In this document: positions 60,054 to 64,000 of the stretch, piece after piece
Numbering within the stretch: the stretch's first letter is position 1
Layout: each line of letters starts with the position of its first letter
Assembly (NCBI RefSeq): GCF_007655135.1
Contig: NC_045129.1
Span: 18,822,274-18,886,273 of the forward strand
From: Punica granatum
Lineage: Eukaryota > Streptophyta > Magnoliopsida > Myrtales > Lythraceae
Direction: 5' to 3'
Length of the DNA stretch: 64,000 bases
Notes under the pieces: model-generated
Told to the model about the DNA's origin: nothing
Database searches by the model: none
Seen by the model: the letters and a program-made list of their open reading frames with translations, nothing else
Made by a program: the position numbers and the translations under genes

Positions 60054-61328
60054 TAAGTGCAATTAGGGGGGTGCTTAAGGGGGTTCCGAATTTTGGAAAT
60101 GGATTAGGGTGGGGAAGTGTCACTTAGAGTGTAGAGGAAGCAAGAGGAAGGGTGATGGGAGGTGATGGATGGGAGATATGTGTAAGAGGGTGTAAGAGAT
60201 ATTTGAATTTGTGTGGTGGAGGGAGCTTCTTGAGTTTGAGCCACCGAATTTTGGGATTGAGCCGTGGCTTAGGGTGGTGGAGCCGTGGCTTGGGGATTGA
60301 GCCATGGCTTGGGGTTGAGCCGCGGCTTGGAGGCTTGGCTTGGCTGAGCTGTGAGCCCCATTCGACTAAGAGAAAAGTCGGGAAAAGCGCGAGACTTGAT
60401 TGAACGTGCGTCCGATCTCCGATGTCCGATTAATTAATAGATTTGGAATGCTTGAACGAAGAGAATTTGAATGAGCCTAATATCGCCATATGTCACGTGA
60501 ACGAATGTTCGGGTGACTCGGCGTCTCGAGAGTCGGTTTTGCCCCGTTTGGACGCTCGGAGTGGAGTTGACCGTCTCCGTTCTCCAATTGCTCCTTTGTG
60601 CATCTTAATGTTCGTTTCAGTGACCCTTTCGCCTCGCGGGGGATCGTTGGCTTGTCGTCCTCGACCGAAGACCGTTGGTCCAGGACGACCTGGGGACTCG
60701 TGACCGGGGCTTTCTCAGTGTTCCCCGAATGTCTCGAGGTGTTCGGGGATCGCCGTGATCTCTATCCTTCATGACTGTGCCCCGAAGATTTGCCGGGAGG
60801 CGTTTGCGACCACTGAAACGTCCCTCGGGAAACCCTATAGAGTTCCGAAAGGTCATCTGAAGCTTGTTCCATGACCCCGGTAGTCCTTGGGTGCCTGTGG
60901 GGGCGGTTTCCGGGTGCCGTTTACTTGTCAGTGGATCGGGCCCCGGGAGCCCCGTTAGAAAAGGCATTTGTGAGATATTGGGGGTGTCCCGGCTTAAGCT
61001 GTATACCCCCGGAATGCGCCCGGACGTGTCGTTGGTCATTTTGGCACAGAGAGGGATTTTTAGAGTCCCATATTGGGCACCTTTCGGTGTTTCAGTGATT
61101 CGGTGATGAATAGTGCCGCAGTGCAAGCTCCTGTGGCTTCGGGGCTCGTCGCCTGCCTATTCTTCCGGTCGTCCTCTCGTGCTCACTCAGTGGACCCTGC
61201 TTTCTCTTGCCCTCCATGTTTCCATGCCCGCATGTTTCCCCCCTGATTGTCGGGTGATGAATAGTAACCCGGGCTTTGGTTAGGGATTCTCGTGTAGGAA
61301 GCCGGTGGGCCAAAATGGGGTACTGACA

Positions 61329-61333
61329 ATGAC
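61329..61333. repeat. Target-site duplication of element C, right copy (ATGAC)
   Basis: ATGAC follows GTACTGACA and matches 25275-25279. Confidence 0.9.
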
Positions 61334-61667
61334 AGCAAACATTAGAAGGATACGGGAAGTGAATGTATTCGGGGAAGAAGAGACCACTTAGGTCACGGGT
61401 GAGTCGCGAAACCTCACGGTCCCTTCCTGTAGGACCTAACCGTGAGACTTTGTGGCATGACCAGACCATGATGGCCTCTTCCTACGCGACTCTAAACATT
61501 TCGCGTCATGATGGACATAATATAATGATGTATGAACGTAACGAACAATGTGAACATGCATAAAAACGAATAAAAATCCAAGCTTGCATGCAATACAATT
61601 ATTAATCACCTTATCACCCCACAACAACCAAGGATCGAAGACCTAACCCCTCTAAGTCGTAGGGAGG

Positions 61668-61692
61668 TTATACCTAGCCTCGGAACACGAGG
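61668..61692 (-). promoter_or_regulatory. Conserved LTR hairpin and donor-like site (LTR D)
   Basis: CCTCG (61678-61682) and CGAGG (61688-61692) flank GAACA; on the minus strand CTAG|GTATAA follows. Confidence 0.45.
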
Positions 61693-61851
61693 AAAGAGTC
61701 GGAGAAGTGGCAAAGGGAGTCGGGAGACTCGGCTGGAACGAACAGACCCGAATCGGTACAATCGGGTCGACTGGCAGACCCGATTGGCAGTCCGGCTTGT
61801 CGGGGCTGTACTGGTTGATCGGGATGGAATTTTCGCGCGGGGCCAGTTGCG

Positions 61852-62500
61852 TTGGATTCCTAACTGACCAAGGATCGCGCCTGCCATAGTTTCATGTGGA
61901 TTGCATGTCTATATTTTCCTAAAAATACGAGCAAAGTTGGGTCAGTAAAAAATGACAGACCCAGTCGGGTCAAAACAGACCCGACTGGCACCCGATGAAG
62001 AAAAGGCTCTATAGGAGGCTCTCGGTGGTCTTTTGATGCAAGGTCGGTGGCATTGGACTCCTGACTGACTGAGGATCACTCCTGCGGTGGTTTCGTGAGC
62101 ATTGCATGCCTAGATTTTCTGGAAATCAAAAGCAAAGTGGGATCAATAAAAAATGACAGACTCAGTCGGGGAAAAACAGACCCGACTGGCATCCGATGAA
62201 GAAACGGCTCCACAGGAGGCTCCCGGTAGTCTTTTGTTGCAAGATCGGTGGCATTGGACTCCTAACTGACTGAGGATCATGCCTGCAGTGGTTTCGTGAG
62301 GATTGCACGACAAGATTTTATGGAAATCAAAAGCAAATTCGGATCAGTAAAAAATGACAGACTCAGTCAGGGCAAAATAGACCCGACTGGCACCCGATGA
62401 AGAAACGGTTCCACAGGAGGCTCCCGGTGGTTTTTTGGTGCAAGATCGGTGGCATTGGACTCCTAACTGAACGAGGATCACGCCTGTGGATGTTTTGTGA
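61852..62500 (-). repeat. Tandem ~201-bp repeats in LTR D
   Basis: CATTGGACTCCT-type blocks recur at about 61852, 62051, 62252 and 62453 (spacing 199, 201, 201). Between them are AACAGACCCGACTGGCA and GGAGGCTC(C/T)CGGT. It is the same repeat as in the LTRs of C, at the same LTR position. Confidence 0.85.
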
Positions 62501-63214
62501 GGATTGCATGCCTATATTTTCCTGGAAGATGTAAAGAAAACCGGTAAAAACTGGAAAGATCCGAGAAGGGAGAAAGGAGAGTCGTGGCGGAGGTGCATGG
62601 TTGAACGGCTCTCGGCACACAACCTCCTTGTCACGGGGGAGAATGAGGATCGTGAGGAACCCTTAGAAAGTGATGGCATGACTCGCCTTAGTCGTGAGAT
62701 GGAGAAGACATCGAGGAAGCCCGGGATGCACCCGTGAAACCCGATTCTGTTCAACTCTGGAACGCGGGGTTGGAGGGTTCAAATGCATAAACTAAGCTCG
62801 GAAATGGACTTAGGAGGTCGAAAACATGTGGGATATGAAGTTTGGTTGAGTTTGCTTAAGTCGAGAGGGAAGAACTCGCCTAGAAACCGGGAAAACGCTT
62901 AAGGGACTGTTTCTGGACAGGGCTGGAACGAGGTGCTGGGAGCTTCAAATGAAAAATCTAAGGTCAGAAATGGACTTAGGAGGTCAAAAACATGTAGGGT
63001 ATGAAGTTTGGTTGAAGTTGGCTAAGGTTGGGTGGCGGTCGCCGGAAAACGGTTGAGTTTTCGGGCAAAACTGCCTTGGAACCGGGCTGTGCTTTGGCTG
63101 TGCGATTTCTGGAAAATGCTGAAGTTTGAGAGGGCTTGGAGAGGGTTTCCTAGAGTGAGAAAGCTAGAGAGATGATGGAAGTTGAGTTGTGATTAAGTTA
63201 ATGACCCAATGGGC

Positions 63215-63221
63215 TTATAAA
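63215..63221 (-). promoter_or_regulatory. Putative TATA box of LTR D
   Basis: Minus-strand TTTATAA, within CCTTTATAAGCCC, is at the position of TATAAAA in C. Confidence 0.4.
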
Positions 63222-64000
63222 GGTGGCTTTAATGGCTCAATTAGTGAAAACAAAGCACAATTAAGGAGAGGGTTAGGGGGATCCGAATTTTTAAGATGGA
63301 TTAAGGAGGGGAAGTTGTCTTGACAGGTGATGGGAAGTGATGGATGGAAGAGTGGAGTTGATGGGTGTAAGAGATATTTTGAAAAATGGGTGGATGGGGC
63401 TCATTTGGCTTGTCTTTAGAGGAGAGCCATGGCTCGTGGCTTGGCTCGGCTTGGCTAGCTCAAGGGTCTCACTTGATTAGGAAGAAAGCTAGAAAAAGCT
63501 CGGGGCTCAATTGATCGCGCATTCGATTTCCGTGGTTTGCTTGAACGACGAATTATCGATGTATGCGCGAATACAGTTTTAATGAGCCTAATATTGACAT
63601 GCTCCGTGTAAGTAAATGCTCGGGTAGCTCAGGGACTCAAAAGCCGGTTTTGCTCCGTTTTGGATGATCGGTGTGGAGTTGTCCGTTTCTGTCACTTGTT
63701 CGCACCTCTGCGTGATATACTGCTCGTGTCGGTGTGCTTCGTGCTTTGGGTAGAACGGTTTACTTGTCGGCCTCGGCTAGAGATCGATATCCGAAGGCGT
63801 CCTAGGAATCCGCGAATGGGGCTTTCTCAGTGTTTCCCGAGTGTTCTGATGTGTTCGGAGACCACTGTGATCTCCGTTTGTCAGAAACGAGTCTCGAAGG
63901 TTTACTGGGAAGCGTTCGTGACTATTGAAACGTCACTCGGGAGACCGGTATGATTCGCTTGGTCCGAGTCGAAATGATTTCCTAGCCCCTAGGGGTTGTT

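Larger units (their letters stand above)
25280..61328 (-). mobile_element. Element C: non-coding long-LTR retrotransposon carrying nested insertions
   Basis: It occupies 36 kb but only about 16.3 kb is its own sequence once element B with one TGCAT (15.2 kb) and the MITE/Harbinger block (4.6 kb) are removed. The 3' LTR is 25280-29849. The internal region is 29850-35541 plus 50745-51256. The 5' LTR is 51257-61328. Polypurine tract, tRNA-Arg-type PBS and ATGAC duplications are present. The internal region has no gag or pol motif and carries two large minisatellites. It is homologous to A and B inside and in the LTRs. Confidence 0.88.
51257..61328 (-). repeat. 5' LTR of element C, interrupted by a MITE and a Harbinger element
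   Basis: Without the 4586-bp insertion it is about 5.49 kb, longer than the 3' LTR because of about 480 bp at 53395-53885 and extra copies of a 200-bp repeat. Its inner terminus reads TATGCGCACCC on the plus strand, so the minus-strand LTR ends in TA rather than CA. This is probably a post-insertion change. Its outer end reads GGGGTACTGACA. Confidence 0.85.
61334..64000 (-). mobile_element. LTR D, right part (runs off the right edge)
   Basis: It continues the minus-oriented LTR interrupted by C. In order from the left it holds the hairpin (61678-61692), tandem 201-bp repeats, a TATA-like site (63215-63221) and the U3 part that matches 1-640 of LTR F. By comparison with F, its outer end should lie about 760 bp beyond the window. 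No ORF with a known domain was found. Confidence 0.82.

Noticed and set aside
60443..61126. ORFs on both strands in the outer part of LTRs (also at 29126-29647 and 40075-40272)
   Set aside because: They recur only because the LTR recurs; frames are broken differently between copies and no domain is recognisable.

Overview
This window is plant nuclear DNA made almost entirely of transposable elements. I found no host protein gene, rRNA, tRNA gene or CRISPR array. The evidence for a plant is the LTR retrotransposons with a primer-binding site matching the 3' end of a plant tRNA-Arg, a plant-type PIF/Harbinger DNA transposon with intron-containing genes, and a decayed Ty3/gypsy gag. That gag most resembles gag-pol proteins I remember from pomegranate (Punica granatum, Myrtales); the species is a guess from memory.

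One family of very long LTRs (about 4.6-5.5 kb, starting TGTCAGCACC on the sense strand) accounts for most of the window. Four elements have both ends or matching target-site duplications. Element A (1571-13042, + strand, ATAAC duplication) interrupts a minus-strand gag-protease relic E (14938-13043 and 1570-1407). Element C (25280-61328, - strand, ATGAC duplication) interrupts a minus-strand LTR D (23092-25279 and 61329-64000). Element B (35542-50739, - strand, TGCAT duplication) sits inside the internal region of C. A PIF/Harbinger element (55706-60053), with a related MITE directly beside it (55471-55702), sits in the 5' LTR of C. Incomplete LTRs of the same family are F (1-1406, -), G (14939-19465, +) and D' (19466-23091, +). 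D' and D meet head to head at about 23092.

A, B and C carry no gag or pol. Each has LTRs about as long as its 2.8-6 kb non-coding internal region, a tRNA-Arg PBS, and (B and C) a polypurine tract. They fit large retrotransposon derivatives (LARDs), probably non-autonomous relatives of the Tat/Ogre lineage. Their internal regions are homologous but carry unrelated minisatellite arrays in the same position. The 3' LTR of A appears to be a chimera of two insertions joined by a deletion.

The only recognisable protein-coding genes are those of the Harbinger element, a Myb/SANT-like DNA-binding protein and a DDE transposase (each with one internal stop codon), and the broken gag-protease relic. 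Regulatory sequence comes from the elements: TATA boxes, PBS, polypurine tracts, and a conserved small hairpin directly followed by a splice-donor-like sequence in every LTR copy that covers that region.
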